From positions 1-5,280 of the forward strand of contig JADFON010000168.1 in NCBI GenBank assembly GCA_022562855.1: 5,280 nt of DNA, written 5' to 3'. Numbering within the stretch: the first letter of the stretch is position 1; each line of letters begins with the position of its first letter. The position numbers and the translations under genes are program-made. Below, piece by piece: positions 4,090-5,280 of the stretch. The notes beneath the pieces are model-generated. The model was not told where the DNA came from. It made no database searches and was given only the letters and a program-made list of their open reading frames with translations. The stretch comes from Candidatus Zhuqueibacterota bacterium. GTDB taxonomy: Bacteria; SM23-31.

Positions 4090-5280
4090 TTAATCAATGT
4101 ATTCTGAGACGTCTTCCTGTACCATTAATTTTGCAATAACCTCGTCTGAAACAAAAAGTCCTTTCGCCGTTAATCGAATGTGGTCATTCTCACACAGCAA
4201 TAATTCAGACAAACGATCTTCTTCAAGGATCGATTCAACTTTTCCCGCAAGAGTCTCAGCCGGCTGTCTGCCGAATTGTTCACCAAAGCAACTCAAAGAC
4301 AACCCGCTCCGCATGCGCAGACCGAGCATTATTACCTCGTTCATTTGCTGAATCTTCGACAAAATTTCCTTGCCTTCAACGGGTAACTCACCGTTATCAA
4401 TAGTCTCGTAATATTTAGAAAAACTCTTTGTATTCCAGAAACGCGTTGTTCCGTCATACGCATGCGAAGACATGCCGAATCCAATGTACGGCTTGCGCTC
4501 CCAATAGTGCATATTGTGTTTCGATTCAAACCCGGGTTTTGCATAGTTTGAAAGTTCATAATGATTGTATCCCAAAGAGCCAAGGCGGTTACAGGCGATT
4601 TCAAACATATCGGTCGTGACATCATCGACCGGAAGAACCAACTCCCCGTTTTGTACCTGGCTGGTCATCCTGGTTCCTGCCTCAAGCATCAATGTGTACG
4701 CCGAAACATGTTCCGGTTCCATAATTCTCACGCTGTCAAGCGTTTCTTCCCAGCTTTTCAGGGTTTGTCCCGGTGTACCATACATGAAATCGACACTAAT
4801 ATTGTCAAATCCCGCTTCGCGCGCTGTTCGTACGGTTTCGGGACCTTCTTCAGCGGAATGATTTCTTTCGAGGGTCTTTAATTCGCCGGCATTTTGGGAC
4901 TGAATTCCAATTGACAGCCTGTTGATACCCGCTTCACGGTAAGTGTGCAGTTTGTCCTGTAACGCAGATCTAGGATTTACTTCTATGGTGATCTCAGCAT
5001 TCTCCAGGACATTAAATTCTCCATGGATTTTGTCCATTATATCGGCTATTGATTTCCCCGGTGCATAAGACGGGGTCCCGCCTCCGATGTAAACTGAACT
5101 TACATTTAATTTTTCCACGCCACGCGAGCGGTCACTATGTGATGATGCGTGGTTCACGCCACGGACATCGGCGGATTTCGCGAAAATATCTACCTCTTTT
5201 ATCAAATAAGAACAATATTGTACGATTTTTTCCTGTTCAAATCCTCCGGTTGTAAAAAAATCGCAATAGTTACACCAGTG
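4090..5280 (-). CDS. hemW: HemW-type radical SAM heme chaperone (formerly 'oxygen-independent coproporphyrinogen III oxidase-like'), 5' partial
   Basis: The visible part is 396 codons plus a TAA stop; the gene enters the window at the right edge in frame. The first residues read HWCNYCDF, the last two cysteines of the radical-SAM CxxxCxxC [4Fe-4S] motif; the first cysteine and the true start lie outside. A TTG at 5205 is not the start, because it lies after these cysteines. Next come GGGTPS (visible residues 66-71, SAM binding), EVNP (100-103), GINRLSIGIQS, DFMYGTPGQT and, near residue 255, HNMHYW. This last fits the HNxxYW motif that marks HemW rather than true HemN. A C-terminal winged-helix-like region (GLSLSCFGEQFG onward) completes the family layout. 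Family knowledge: HemW binds heme and delivers it to respiratory proteins in the cytoplasm/membrane; it is not proven to be a coproporphyrinogen dehydrogenase. The stretch between CDF and GGGTPS is about 18 residues longer than in E. coli HemW as I recall it, largely because of an insertion-like segment (separate entry). mraZ follows 421 bp downstream behind its own promoter, so the two are probably separate transcription units. Confidence 0.93.
   Translation of the reverse strand, partial: HWCNYCDFFTTGGFEQEKIVQYCSYLIKEVDIFAKSADVRGVNHASSHSDRSRGVEKLNVSSVYIGGGTPSYAPGKSIADIMDKIHGEFNVLENAEITIEVNPRSALQDKLHTYREAGINRLSIGIQSQNAGELKTLERNHSAEEGPETVRTAREAGFDNISVDFMYGTPGQTLKSWEETLDSVRIMEPEHVSAYTLMLEAGTRMTSQVQNGELVLPVDDVTTDMFEIACNRLGSLGYNHYELSNYAKPGFESKHNMHYWERKPYIGFGMSSHAYDGTTRFWNTKSFSKYYETIDNGELPVEGKEILSKIQQMNEVIMLGLRMRSGLSLSCFGEQFGRQPAETLAGKVESILEEDRLSELLLCENDHIRLTAKGLFVSDEVIAKLMVQEDVSEYID
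5116..5163 (-). repeat. In-frame GC-rich palindromic insertion inside hemW, flanked by 9-bp direct repeats
   Basis: CACGCCACG occurs at 5116-5124 and again at 5155-5163, exactly 39 bp (13 codons) apart. Both copies are read in the same frame, giving RGV...RGV in the protein with NHASSHSDRS between. The interior has nested symmetry: CCACGC (5115-5120) faces GCGTGG (5147-5152), TCAC (5132-5135) faces GTGA (5139-5142), and GCGTG/CACGC forms another small stem near 5147-5159. The segment is clearly more GC-rich (about 63% over 48 bp) than the flanking gene. Removing one 39-bp unit restores close to the usual spacing between the CysX2Cys and GGGTPS motifs of HemW. This resembles a small palindromic element inserted in frame with a target duplication, or a slippage duplication. 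The direct repeat is plain in the sequence; insertion is inference. Confidence 0.6.

Noticed and set aside
4341-4625. Minus-strand open frame of 94 codons inside hemW
   Set aside because: It overlaps hemW in another phase and the hemW frame carries HNMHYW and the other family motifs.
4561-4881. Plus-strand open frames opposite hemW
   Set aside because: Two overlapping frames in different phases, both antisense to conserved HemW motifs; no sign of selection as protein.
4090-5205. Annotating hemW from the TTG at 5205
   Set aside because: The frame continues upstream through the radical-SAM cysteines (HWCNYCDF), so the start is outside the window and the TTG is internal.
1-5280. CRISPR array, tRNA, rRNA, insertion sequence or defence genes
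   Set aside because: No regularly spaced repeats, no cloverleaf, no transposase or nuclease motifs on either strand; the repeats found are short palindromic elements only.

Overview
The window looks like part of the chromosome of an uncultured, moderately AT-rich Gram-negative-type bacterium. Every convincing gene lies on the minus strand, so transcription runs right to left. In that order they are hemW (start outside the window), mraZ, rsmH, ftsL and ftsI (C-terminus outside the window). mraZ-rsmH-ftsL-ftsI is the classic beginning of the dcw (division and cell wall) cluster. Protein style (short-tailed FtsI, divergent FtsL, RsmH with a CxC...CxC cluster) and the kind of intergenic palindromic repeats hint at an FCB-group or related environmental lineage. 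That placement is an impression and has not been tested.

Region by region: 4090-5280 encodes most of HemW, a radical-SAM heme chaperone family protein. It carries a 39-bp in-frame insertion-like segment flanked by a 9-bp direct repeat. 3669-4089 is a 421-bp gene-free stretch. Its mraZ-proximal part holds a near-consensus sigma70 promoter (TTGACA, 17 bp, TACTAT), followed at once by 10-bp-phased TGGG repeats that match the known MraZ operator layout. 3225-3668 is mraZ. 2882-3224 is a 343-bp gap largely taken up by an inverted-repeat element that appears to have a second palindromic repeat inserted in it. 1919-2881 is rsmH. 1776-1918 is a 143-bp gap with a GC-rich compound repeat. 1380-1775 is ftsL, with a GTG start and a strong Shine-Dalgarno. 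1-1318 is the first 439 codons of ftsI.

How the genes work together: MraZ is the transcriptional regulator of the cluster and probably binds its own promoter. RsmH methylates 16S rRNA. FtsL and FtsI are membrane components of the septal peptidoglycan synthesis machine. The genes themselves are conventional. The unusual aspect is repeat invasion: three separate repeat elements sit in or between genes of a locus that is normally tightly packed, one of them inside a coding sequence in frame. I found no CRISPR array, tRNA, rRNA, transposase or defence system.
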